A DNA stretch of 64,000 nucleotides. Origin: JAWKSY01 sp041402125. Its GTDB lineage: Bacteria; Planctomycetota; GCA-002687715; DRQF01. The notes beneath the pieces were generated by a model. It saw only the letters and a list, made by a program, of their open reading frames with translations, ran no database searches and was not told the origin of the DNA. Shown here one piece after another: positions 36,355 to 45,083 of the stretch (positions within the stretch are counted from its first letter, which is position 1; each line of letters begins with the position of its first letter). A program made the position numbers and the translations under genes. Location of the stretch: positions 49,510 through 113,509 of the forward strand of contig JAWKSY010000015.1 of the NCBI GenBank assembly GCA_041402125.1. The letters are read 5' to 3'.

Positions 36355-38004
36355 TCAGCGCACCGCGGTCGCCGTGCCGAGGATCTCCGCCAGGGTGTTC
36401 GAGGCGCGATAGAGGCGCGTGAACACCTCGTTCTCGGGCGCCTTCCCCTCGGCGTGCGGGGCGGCCCACTCCGGCGGGATCGACTGGTAGAGGAGCATGA
36501 CCTTCACCGTGATCTCGCCGCGGATGTCGGCCGGGACGGGGAGGTCGAAGTGGACGGTGTCGGAGCCGCCGATGAAGTCGGCGTCGCCGTCCACCCCCAC
36601 GGGCGCCGTCATCGCGACGTCCGGGCCGTCCGGCTTCCAGCCGCGCGGCAGGAGCCGGTCGTCCTTCGCGTAGCGGGCCATGCCGTGGAGGATGGTCGTC
36701 GGCCGACCCTCGAGGTCCACCGGCACCGCGCTCCAGACCGGCACGTCCGCCGGCGAGCGGACGCGGTCGACGTGCTTCGCGGCGGCGTCGGCCGCGAGGT
36801 CGGTGATGCGGCCGCCGTCGTCGAGCCCACCGCTCTCGAAGACCTGGTACTCGCCGACGATGACCTCCGTCGTGAGCCAGATCCGGCGCGCGGGATAGCC
36901 CGTCGGCAGCTTGTGGCCGGTGCGGTTCGTGACCTTGACGGAGAAGCGGATGCGGTCGTCCTGTCGGCTCAGCCCGTCGATCTCGACGTCGGCCGTGTCG
37001 CGGCGGAGCTGGCGCCGCGTGGCGGAGATCAGACGGTCGAAGGCCTCGGGCGGGGCGGTCACGCCGAGCTCCTCGGCCGCGTCGCGCAGCATCTCCAGCA
37101 GGAAGGCGTTCCCGCCCACGAAGGCGTGCGCGCGGTAGTTCGGGCGGGGGTCGATCGCGAAGTCGACGCCGGCCGGATTGCGCGCGATGGCGATCTCGCC
37201 CAGGTCCGCCATGTGGCATTCCTGGCAGTTGCGCGACTCCGGCTCCCGCCTGCCCTCGGTGCTGAAGACGCTGTTGCGCCACTCGAGGTAGGGCGTCTGC
37301 TCCGGGAAGTCCGGGGCGTCGGGGGCGGGTCGCGTGACGAGGGTGTGGCAGCTCCCGCAGAGCGCGCTCTCCTGGACGTGCGGACCCTCCGTGGCGGTGT
37401 AGGCGCTGTGCATGCGCATCGGGCCCGCCATCGGATCGGGGTAGGGGCCGTAGATGATCCGACCCGGCCGGATGTCGAGGTTGCCGCGGAAGCTCTCGGG
37501 CTTGCCGAAGTTGTCGGGGCGCGCCTGGTGGCAGACGGTGCAGGAGACGCCGTCCCGGGCGAGCGGGTCCGCGGTCAGCTCGCGGACGGAGCCGTGCGGC
37601 CGGCCCGCGATGCGCGCGGTGTGGTGCGCCATCGGGGCGTGGCAGGTCACGCAGAGGTTCTGGATCTCCTCCGCCTTCTCGGGCGCGGCGGCGATCTCGC
37701 GGGCCACCTGCGAGCGCCAGTAGGGGTCGCGGAAGGAGTTCGCCATCGCGGTGGCGCGCCACAGGCCGTGCGGGGAGACGTCCGCTCCCGTCACGTCGCG
37801 GAGGGCGACGGCGTTGGAGCTCGCGCTGTGGCATCCCCCGCAGCCGTCGCCGGTCGCGAAGAGGACGTTCTTCCCCTCCGGACGGATCCGACGGGGACGG
37901 CCCCAGTCGGGACCCTCGGGGAGACCGTCCTGCGCGAACGCGGTCGTCGCGAGGAGGAGGGCCGCGGTCGCGGCGCGAACGATCGGTCGGAGGGCAACGG
38001 TCAT
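36355..38004 (-). CDS. Exported pentahaem cytochrome c (multihaem cytochrome family)
   Basis: The 549-residue protein has a signal peptide (AATAALLLATTAFAQ) and five CxxCH haem sites: CGGCH (55-59), CVTCH, CTVCH, CGSCH and CQECH, all in the first half. The C-terminal half is a haem-free beta domain (VTNRTGHKLPTGYPARRIW, VKVMLLYQSIP). The architecture recalls cytochrome c554-like or other multihaem electron-transfer proteins in which a beta domain follows the haem domain. The partner is not identified; the adjacent di-haem peroxidase is a candidate. The start at 38004 is chosen for the signal peptide. Confidence 0.85.
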   Translation of the reverse strand: MTVALRPIVRAATAALLLATTAFAQDGLPEGPDWGRPRRIRPEGKNVLFATGDGCGGCHSASSNAVALRDVTGADVSPHGLWRATAMANSFRDPYWRSQVAREIAAAPEKAEEIQNLCVTCHAPMAHHTARIAGRPHGSVRELTADPLARDGVSCTVCHQARPDNFGKPESFRGNLDIRPGRIIYGPYPDPMAGPMRMHSAYTATEGPHVQESALCGSCHTLVTRPAPDAPDFPEQTPYLEWRNSVFSTEGRREPESRNCQECHMADLGEIAIARNPAGVDFAIDPRPNYRAHAFVGGNAFLLEMLRDAAEELGVTAPPEAFDRLISATRRQLRRDTADVEIDGLSRQDDRIRFSVKVTNRTGHKLPTGYPARRIWLTTEVIVGEYQVFESGGLDDGGRITDLAADAAAKHVDRVRSPADVPVWSAVPVDLEGRPTTILHGMARYAKDDRLLPRGWKPDGPDVAMTAPVGVDGDADFIGGSDTVHFDLPVPADIRGEITVKVMLLYQSIPPEWAAPHAEGKAPENEVFTRLYRASNTLAEILGTATAVR

Positions 38005-38145
38005 CGCGAACTCCTGCGTCGGCGCCGCGGGCCGCGCCGCGGCGGAGGGCCGCGGGAGCGCACCGGGCGCGCGAGATCCGGCCTCCCGTCTTAGCACGCC
38101 GCCTCCCGTCGGTCAGGAGGACGACATGTCGCGGGGGCCGGGGAC

Positions 38146-38604
38146 TCAGGAGCTCGGGGTGAGGTCCACCTCCTCGATCCGCGGCACGCCTCCCGCTCCG
38201 ACGACCGGTCCGAGGGCGACGGCGCTCTCGACTCCGGGACGGGCGAACGCGGCGAGCAGGGCCCGCAGCAGGGCGTCGGGGTCGGACCCGGTCTCGAGGT
38301 ACGCGTCGGCCCCGGCCTCGGCCGCGGCGCGGCGGTAGGCCTCGCCCCGGAAGATCCCCGCGCAGAGACCGATCCGGAGGTCCTCGGTCGCGAAGCGCGT
38401 CCGGAGACGGCGGGCGAGTTCGAATCCGTTGGCGCCCGGGACGAGGACGTCCAGGAGGACCAGGTCGGGGCGCGTCCGTTCGACGCGGTCGAGCGCCCGG
38501 GCGCCGTCCGCGATCATCTCGACGACGAAGCCGGCCTCCTCGAGGGCGCGGGCGCGGCCGTCGGGCGCCGACTGTTCGTCGTGGACGTAGGCGATCTTCA
38601 TCAT
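38146..38604 (-). CDS. Single-domain response regulator (receiver only)
   Basis: The 152-residue CheY-like receiver has D53-type acceptor in LVLLDVLVPGANGFEL and a hydrophobic first strand. The usual acidic pair is altered (HDEQ), and the conserved Lys position is uncertain (YLETGSD), so phosphorylation may be impaired. It starts with ATGATG, and its first ATG overlaps the stop of the GspE-like ATPase gene (ATGA), so the two are co-translated. That suggests it regulates secretion or pilus function. Confidence 0.8.
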   Translation of the reverse strand: MMKIAYVHDEQSAPDGRARALEEAGFVVEMIADGARALDRVERTRPDLVLLDVLVPGANGFELARRLRTRFATEDLRIGLCAGIFRGEAYRRAAAEAGADAYLETGSDPDALLRALLAAFARPGVESAVALGPVVGAGGVPRIEEVDLTPSS

Positions 38605-40331
38605 GGCGCGATCCTCCCGCCGCAAACGGCGTAAACCTCTTCGAGCGTCGTCTGTCCCGCCCGCACCTTCGCGAGTCCGTCCTGGCGCATCGTGCGCATG
38701 CCGCCGGCGACGGCCGCCTGGCGGATCTCGCCGCTGCTCGTCCGGCCGCTCACGAGCGGGTAGAGCTCCGGCGTCATCGTCATCACCTCGGAGAGCGCGA
38801 TGCGCCCGCGGAAGCCGGTGTGCCGGCACTCCTCGCAGCCGCGGCCGGCGAAGAAGGGGCCGGGGTCGTTCGCGATCCCCATCGCGTCGCGCAGCCGGCG
38901 CGGCGCCTCGGCGGGCGCGCGGCAGGCGCGGCAGATCCGGCGCACGAGTCGCTGCGAGACGATCGCGCGCATCGTGTCCGCGACGAGGAAGCGATCCACG
39001 CCGAGATCGACGAGGCGCATGATCGTCTCCGCCGCGCCGACGGTGGCCAGCGAGGAGAGGACGAGGTGCCCCGTGAGCGACGCCGTCACCGCGGTCTGGG
39101 CGGTGTGCCGGTCGCGGATCTCGCCGATCATGATCACGTCCGGGTCGAGGCGCAGGATCGATCGCAGGCCGCGCTCGAAGTCGAGACCGATCTGCGGATT
39201 CGCCGCGATCTGGACCGCCTCCTCGAGCTCGCTCTCGACCGGGTCCTCCAGCGTGACGATCTTGCGGTCCTCGGAGTTGAGCTCGCGGAGGATCGAGTAG
39301 AGCGTCGTCGTCTTGCCACTGCCGGAGGGCCCGGTGGCGAGGATGAATCCGTCCCGCGACGCGAAGGCGGCGTGGAGCGCCGCGAGCTGGCGGTCGTCGA
39401 AGCCCAAGGTCTCGAGGCCGATGACCTGCCGTCCGCCGTCGAAGATGCGGACCGCGGCGCCCTCGCCCTGGAGGGTGCCCGTCGTCGCCACGCGGAGATC
39501 GACCCTACGGTCGCGGATGCGGGCGAGGATGCGGCCGTCCTGGGGGAGTCGGCGTTGCGTGATGTCGAGCTCGGCGAGGATCTTCAGGCGCGAGAGGCAG
39601 GGGCGGAGCCAGCTCTTCGGGAGCCGCAGGCGCTCGTAGAGGACGCCGTCGACCCGGAAGCGGACCACCATCGCGTCGGCGCGCGGCTCGAAGTGGACGT
39701 CGCTCGCGCGGGCCTCGCAGGCGTCGAGGATGATGCCCTCGACGAGGCGGACCACGGGGCTCTCGTCGTCGTCGCCCAGCGCGGGGGCGGCGTGTTCGGT
39801 CGAGAGGGCGAGGCTCTCGGGGTCGATCCCCGCCACGACGGCGCCCAGGTCGGGGCCGCGGTCGACGCCGCGGGGGAAGAAGTGGTCGAGGCACTCCCGC
39901 AGCGCGATCGGACCGGCGTGGACGGCGAGGAACGGCCCGCCGAGTCGTCGCCCGATCTCGTCGACGTGATCGACGTCGCCGGGGTCTTCCATCGCCACCG
40001 TCGTGATCCCCGCGATGCGGTTGATCGCGATCGCGCCCAGACGGCGCGAGACCTCGGCGCCGAGCTCCTCCGCGATCCCCGGCTCGACCAGGGCGGGGGA
40101 GAGGCGGACGGCGGGGATGCGGCCCTGCGATCCGAGCGCCTCCGCGATCTGCCACTCCGTCGCGAGCCCGAGGGCGACGACGGCCTGGCCGAGCTTCAGC
40201 CCCTGGCGACGCTGGTGCTCGAGGGCGCGGGCGAGATCGGTGGGAGCGAGCACGCCCGACTGGACGAGGATCTCGCCCAGGGGCCGGGTCTCGGCGCCGT
40301 TCCAGACGGCGCCGCGCGCGAGTTCGGTCAT
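38601..40331 (-). CDS. GspE/PilB-family secretion or pilus ATPase
   Basis: The 576-residue AAA ATPase has an N-terminal MshEN-like domain (LGEILVQSGVLAPTDLARAL and a repeat), Walker A GPSGSGKTTT (334-343), the Asp box, Walker B DPDVIMIGEIRD, the His box TGHLVLSSLAT, and the tetracysteine zinc motif split as CRAC and CEEC (about residues 457-494). The His-box T-T-x-H context is slightly altered (SSLAT). It would power type II secretion or type IV pilus assembly, but no other gsp/pil genes are in the window. It is coupled to the receiver gene. Confidence 0.93.
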   Translation of the reverse strand: MTELARGAVWNGAETRPLGEILVQSGVLAPTDLARALEHQRRQGLKLGQAVVALGLATEWQIAEALGSQGRIPAVRLSPALVEPGIAEELGAEVSRRLGAIAINRIAGITTVAMEDPGDVDHVDEIGRRLGGPFLAVHAGPIALRECLDHFFPRGVDRGPDLGAVVAGIDPESLALSTEHAAPALGDDDESPVVRLVEGIILDACEARASDVHFEPRADAMVVRFRVDGVLYERLRLPKSWLRPCLSRLKILAELDITQRRLPQDGRILARIRDRRVDLRVATTGTLQGEGAAVRIFDGGRQVIGLETLGFDDRQLAALHAAFASRDGFILATGPSGSGKTTTLYSILRELNSEDRKIVTLEDPVESELEEAVQIAANPQIGLDFERGLRSILRLDPDVIMIGEIRDRHTAQTAVTASLTGHLVLSSLATVGAAETIMRLVDLGVDRFLVADTMRAIVSQRLVRRICRACRAPAEAPRRLRDAMGIANDPGPFFAGRGCEECRHTGFRGRIALSEVMTMTPELYPLVSGRTSSGEIRQAAVAGGMRTMRQDGLAKVRAGQTTLEEVYAVCGGRIAP

Positions 40332-40670
40332 CGATGGTTCCTCTGCGGGCGCGGTCGGTGAACGCGCGGTTCCTTCGAGTCCTCATCGGGTGGACTTGCA
40401 GTCGAACTGGATGTTCTCGCGCGCGTCGCGCTCGCTTTCATCGCGAATTCGCGGCGCGCTCCGCGCACCGGAACGCGTGAAGCTCCGGTCAAGGCTCCGC
40501 GAAGATGTGGCGCAAGCAACACTCGCGACCGGCCTTGCGGCGATGCCTCCCGCATCGCGAACTGGAGTGCGTCCGGTTACGCGAAATCAAAAACTCCTTT
40601 CTCACCTTGCCGTGGTTTCGGGGAACGGGAACCTGGGTGCGTACCCGTTTCCCAATCAACGGAGAGACCC
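40332..40670. other. Intergenic region (339 bp) upstream of tandem secreted genes
   Basis: It separates the leftward GspE gene from the rightward secreted protein. I see no RNA gene and no strong palindrome. An AT-richer patch near 40588-40602 could contain the promoter of the secreted gene, and GGAGAG six to eight bases before GTG 40671 is a good ribosome-binding site. Confidence 0.4.
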
Positions 40671-42271
40671 GTGAATTCCCGCATCACCACCATCCTCCTG
40701 TGCGCCTGCGTCGCGCTCGCCTTCGGGGCGACGTCGGCCTCCGCGCAGGTTCTCTTCTTCGAGAAGTTCGACAACAACGCGGCCGGCTGGTCCATGACCG
40801 GCGACTGGGCCATCGGCGCGACCTCGGTCGGCTCGACCGTCGCCATCAGCTGCGGCCTTCCCGACCCCGACTTCGACGCCTCCGGCGACCTGAACGGCGG
40901 CGTCGCCGGCGCGGGCCTCGGCGCTGCGATCGATGGCGACAACGTCTACGGTCCGGTTCAACTCACGAGCCCCGCGATCAACGCGCACGGCCAGGCCAAG
41001 CTCATGCTCGAGTTCCAGCGCTGGCTCAACGCCGACTACGATCCCTACATGGCGAGCACCGTCGAGGTCTTCGACGGCTGCAACTGGGTCTTGCTCGTCA
41101 ACTACGGCAGCGGCGGCAGCTCCACGCAGATCAACGACTCGAGCTGGGTGACCGTCCAGTTCGACATCACGGCCTACGCCAACAAGGACCTCCGCGTCCG
41201 CTTCGGTTACCAGGTCTTCACGACCAGCGCCTACGACGACTGCGCCGGCTGGAACGTCGACAACGTCAAGATCCTGAACCAGGGCTCGCTCTACGAGCGC
41301 TTCGACGACAACTCGAACGGCTGGGCGCTCAACGGCGACTGGGCGATCGGCGCGGCCACCGCGGGCGGCGACGGCAGTGGTCAGGGCTTCCCGATCCGGA
41401 TCGCGACGGCGACACCGTCCTCGCGGGCGGCGTCGCGGGCGTGGTGCTGGGCGGCGACCCGCTCGACGTCATCACCCCGCTGACCTGCATGGAGAGCCCG
41501 GCCGTCGACACGACCGGGATGGTGAGCCCGAACCTCGGTTTCGATCGATTCCTCAACTCGGACTATCTGCCCTTCATGCAGAGCTCGATCGAGGTCTGGG
41601 ACGGCGCGAGCTGGGTTCAGATCTGGGAGACGGGCACGGCCGGCGTGACGCTGACGGATTCCGCCTGGACGCACCAGAACTTCGATCTCACGCCCTACTC
41701 GAACGCGGCGCTGCAGGTCCGGTTCTGCTACGAGATCGGCAACACCGGCGTCTACGACATCTCGAGCTGGAACGTCGACAACGTCGTGATCTTCGACACC
41801 CAGGACACCGTTCCGGCCGGACAGGCCCCGACCCCGAACGGCCGGCTCGACGTCAACTTCGGCGTCGCGGAGTCGCGCTTCGGCAACGGCACCGGCTCCG
41901 GTGACATCGGTCCCTACTACGCGACCGCCTTCGTCGGCAGCAACCTCGTCATCAACGCGCAGGGCAACGCCAACGGCCAGCCCTGGGTGCTGCTGCTCGG
42001 CGATCTGAACCCGGGCGTCAACCCGATCGCGCCCTTCGGTCAGCTCGACATCGGTACTCCGGGTCTCGGCGGCATCACCGTCGTCGGTTCGGGCATCGAT
42101 CCGGGCTTCCAGAACGCCTTCTACTTCACCAACAACTTCGGTGAGGGCCTCGTGGCCTGGGGCGTTCCGCTCTATCTGGGCGGCGCGACCTTCACGATGC
42201 AGGGCATCATGGTCGACCCGGCCGTGACGATCGCCCCGACCAACGCGGTCAAGATCTGCATCGGTTCCTGA
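40671..42271 (+). CDS. Secreted beta-sandwich repeat protein, copy A (one-base frameshift)
   Basis: It has a signal peptide (LLCACVALAFGATSASAQ), two homologous jelly-roll-like domains (each with EKFDNNAAGWSMTGDWAIG or ERFDDNSNGWALNGDWAIG at the start and a W-N-V-D-N-V strand near the end) and a C-terminal beta module ending VDPAVTIAPTNAVKICIGS. Translation starts at GTG 40671. The frame slips at about 41389: copy B has CCCC and copy A CCC, giving GFPIRIAT where copy B reads GFPDPDRDGD. Restoring one C gives a 533-residue protein parallel to copy B. The domains resemble carbohydrate- or protein-binding modules; function unknown. Confidence 0.85.
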
Positions 42272-42648
42272 TCGCCGCGCGATCGCGACTCGCCCTCGGG
42301 TGAGTCGATGAGCACGAACGAGGGCCCGGAGCGCACGTCGCTCCGGGCCCTCTCTCGTTCGCGAGTCGGCCCGGCGAGCCGACGTCGCGTCGATCCGGGA
42401 GCGTTGATCGGTCGCGAATCCCCCAAACCGAGAAATCATCCGTTCTCGTCCGAGGACCGTCGCCGGCAAGTGCGGTGCCGGACCGCACTTGAGTCCGGCG
42501 TTGATTCGCCGGGACCGGTCGAGGAGATTTGTCGTCACCGCATGATCATGCAGGACATGAACGGTGATTCCCGACGACCCGGGACGACCGACCAGGGCCG
42601 CACGGTGCGGACGGGCGGCGTCTCGCTCTCTTCCCGCGGAGTGGACCC
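42272..42648. other. Spacer between tandem secreted genes (377 bp)
   Basis: The first 80 bases repeat the 3' flank of copy B, including the hairpin terminator. The remainder has no open frame with coding character, and I see no clear promoter hexamers. GGAG lies seven bases before the TTG start of copy B. Confidence 0.5.
42321..42351 (+). terminator. Hairpin terminator of copy A (13-bp stem)
   Basis: AGGGCCCGGAGCG pairs perfectly with its complement around loop CACGT and is followed by a pyrimidine-rich CTCTCGTTC. The same hairpin follows copy B, so the terminator was duplicated with the gene. Confidence 0.8.
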
Positions 42649-44250
42649 TTGAATTCCCGACTCACCACCTACTTCCTGTGCGCTTGCGTCGCCCTCGCCT
42701 TCGGGGCGACGTCGGCCTCCGCGCAGGTGCTCTTCTTCGAGAAGTTCGACAACAACGCGGCCGGCTGGTCCATGACCGGCGACTGGGCCATCGGCGCCAC
42801 GTCGGTCGGCACGACCGTCGCCATCAACTGCGGCCTTCCCGACCCCGACTTCGACGCCTCCGGCGACCTGAACGGCGGCGTCGCCGGCGCGGGTCTGGGC
42901 GCCTCGATCGATGGCGACAACGTCTACGGGCCGGTCTTCCTCACGAGCCCCGCGATCAACGCGCACGGCCAGGCCAAGCTCATGCTCGAGTTCCAGCGCT
43001 GGCTCAACGCCGACTACGATCCCTACATGGCGAGCACCGTCGAGGTCTTCGACGGCTGCAACTGGGTCTTGCTCGTCAACTACGGCAGCGGCGGCAGCCC
43101 CACTCAGATCAACGACTCGAGCTGGGTGACCGTCCAGTTCGACATCACGGCCTACGCCAACAAGGACCTCCGCGTCCGCTTCGGTTACCAGGTCTTCACG
43201 ATCGGCGCCTACGACGACTGCGCCGGCTGGAACGTCGACAACGTCAAGATCCTGAACCAGGGCGCCCTCTACGAGCGCTTCGACGACAACTCCAACGGCT
43301 GGTCCCTCGGCGGCGACTGGGTCATCGGCGCGGCCACCGCGGGCGGCAACGGCAGCGGTCAGGGCTTCCCCGACCCGGATCGCGATGGCGACACCGTCCT
43401 CGCGGGCGGCGTCGCGGGCGTCGTGCTCGGCGGCGACCCGTTCCCGGCGATCACTCCGATCAAGTGCATCGAGAGCCCGGCCGTCGACACCACCGGCATG
43501 GCGAGCCCGAACCTCGGCTTCGACCGCTTCCTCAGCTCGGACTATCTGCCCTTCATGCAGAGCTCGATCGAGGTCTGGGACGGTGCGAGCTGGGTCCAGA
43601 TCTGGGAGACGGGTTCGGCCGGAATGGTGCTGGCGGATTCCGCCTGGACGCACCAGAACTTCGATCTCTCGGCCTACTCCAACGCGGCGCTGAAGGTCCG
43701 CTTCTGCTACGTGATCGGCGACGATGGCGTCTACAACATCTCTAGCTGGAACATCGACAACGTCGTGATCTTCGACACCCAGGACACGGTTCCGGCCGGA
43801 CAGGCCTCGACGGTCTTCGGCTCGCTCGACATCAACTTCGGCGCGGCCCAGTCGCGCTTCGGCAGCCCCGTGAATTCCGGTGACATCGGCCCGTACTATG
43901 CGACGGTCTTCCCGGGCAGCAACCTCGTCGTCAACGCCCACGGACAGGCCAACGGCCAGCCCTGGGTGCTCCTGCTCGGCGACCTGAACCCGGGCGTCAA
44001 CCCGATCGCGCCCTTCGGGCAGCTCGACATCGGAACCCCGGGTCTCGGCGGCATCACCGTCGTCGGCTCGGGCCTCGATGCCGGCTTCCAGAACGCGTTC
44101 TACTTCACCAACAACTTCGGTGATGGCCTCGTGGCCTGGGGCGTCCCGGCCTACCTGGCCGGCGCGACCTTCACGATGCAGGGCATCATGGTCGACCCGG
44201 CCGTGACGATCGCCCCGACCAACGCGGTCAAGATCTGCATCGGTTCCTGA
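42649..44250 (+). CDS. Secreted beta-sandwich repeat protein, copy B (intact, TTG start)
   Basis: This 533-residue paralogue of the preceding gene is highly similar along its whole length. It has a signal peptide (FLCACVALAFGATSASAQ), domain 1 about residues 25-215, domain 2 about 216-405, and a C-terminal module (LLLGDLNPGVNPIAPFGQL, then VVGSG, then FTMQGIMVDPAVTIAP). It starts at TTG 42649, an uncommon choice, where copy A uses GTG at the homologous position. Both domains keep paired cysteines (CGLPDPDFDA and CAGWNVDNV; CIESPAVDT and CYVIGDDG) that could form disulfides. The C-terminal module resembles one common on planctomycete secreted proteins. Role unknown. Confidence 0.85.
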   Translation: MNSRLTTYFLCACVALAFGATSASAQVLFFEKFDNNAAGWSMTGDWAIGATSVGTTVAINCGLPDPDFDASGDLNGGVAGAGLGASIDGDNVYGPVFLTSPAINAHGQAKLMLEFQRWLNADYDPYMASTVEVFDGCNWVLLVNYGSGGSPTQINDSSWVTVQFDITAYANKDLRVRFGYQVFTIGAYDDCAGWNVDNVKILNQGALYERFDDNSNGWSLGGDWVIGAATAGGNGSGQGFPDPDRDGDTVLAGGVAGVVLGGDPFPAITPIKCIESPAVDTTGMASPNLGFDRFLSSDYLPFMQSSIEVWDGASWVQIWETGSAGMVLADSAWTHQNFDLSAYSNAALKVRFCYVIGDDGVYNISSWNIDNVVIFDTQDTVPAGQASTVFGSLDINFGAAQSRFGSPVNSGDIGPYYATVFPGSNLVVNAHGQANGQPWVLLLGDLNPGVNPIAPFGQLDIGTPGLGGITVVGSGLDAGFQNAFYFTNNFGDGLVAWGVPAYLAGATFTMQGIMVDPAVTIAPTNAVKICIGS

Positions 44251-44532
44251 TCGCCGCGCGATCGCGACTCGCCCTCGGGTGAGTCGAGGTCGGTGATGGG
44301 GGGCCCGGAGCGCACGTCGCTCCGGGCCCTCTCCATTTCCGGGTCCACTCCGGACCGGGATTCGACGCGGGCAGATCGCCCGGCCGGCTCCGGCGGAGTG
44401 GGGGACTTGCCCCGTTCCGGAAGCGCGGAGGCGCGCTCTCGGTCGTTTCGGACTCGGCACGGGAATTGCCGAGGGGTAGGGTGAGGCGGCGTCGCGCGGA
44501 CGTCCGTCCGGACCACGAATCGGGAGCGAGAG
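44251..44532. other. Spacer after copy B (282 bp)
   Basis: It contains the copy B terminator (44301-44329) and then about 200 bases without a recognisable element before the acetyltransferase gene. GGGAGCGAGAG stands directly before ATG 44533. Confidence 0.4.
44301..44329 (+). terminator. Hairpin terminator of copy B (12-bp stem)
   Basis: GGGCCCGGAGCG pairs with its complement around loop CACGT and is followed by TCTCCATTTCC. It is the duplicate of the hairpin at 42321-42351. Confidence 0.8.
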
Positions 44533-44961
44533 ATGACCCTCACCTGGATCCACGAGAGCAATCCCCACTGGGACGACGACAAGGTCCGCATCGTCGGCGG
44601 AGCCGGCGGCGGCGTCTTCGACGCGCGCTACGCGGCGTTGGCCGCCGGGGAGTCGGTGCCGGGCGAGTGGTGGCGGGTCGAGGACGATGGCCGCGTCGTC
44701 GGTTACGGCTGGCTGGACGTGGTCTGGGGGGACGCCGAGATCCTCCTCGCGACCCACGTCGAGGCGCGCGGCCAGGGGGTCGGCACCTTCATCCTCGAGC
44801 ACCTCGAGCACGAGGCGCGCAAGCGGGGGCTCAACCGGCTCTACAACACGGTCCGTCCGAAGCACCCCGACCGCGCCGCGGTCTCCGCCTGGCTGGAGGG
44901 GAAGGGCTTTCGCGGGAGTGAGGACGGCAGTCTCTTCCGGGTCGTGCCGCCCCGCGATTGA
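44533..44961 (+). CDS. GNAT-family N-acetyltransferase
   Basis: The 142-residue acyl-CoA-dependent acetyltransferase has the acetyl-CoA binding motif A as VEARGQGVGTFILEHLEHEARKRG-like sequence (R-G-Q-G-V-G near residues 80-85) and motif B in SAWLEGKGFRG. The N-terminal strand pair (WWRVEDDGRVVGYGWLDVVWGD) is typical. The acceptor is unknown. The gene stands alone between the secreted paralogues and the haloperoxidase-like gene. Confidence 0.85.
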   Translation: MTLTWIHESNPHWDDDKVRIVGGAGGGVFDARYAALAAGESVPGEWWRVEDDGRVVGYGWLDVVWGDAEILLATHVEARGQGVGTFILEHLEHEARKRGLNRLYNTVRPKHPDRAAVSAWLEGKGFRGSEDGSLFRVVPPRD

Positions 44962-45083
44962 GGCCCGGCATCCGACGGAAGTGCGGGAAAATACCCGAGA
45001 TTGGTTCATACGGAATGCGGTGGCGGTCGATATAAATCCACGTGCGCGATCGACACGTCGCGACGGGTATCGAGGAGAGTTCC

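Noticed and set aside
40332..40670. Possible tRNA or small RNA gene
   Set aside because: No cloverleaf or conserved T-loop sequence could be found by eye.
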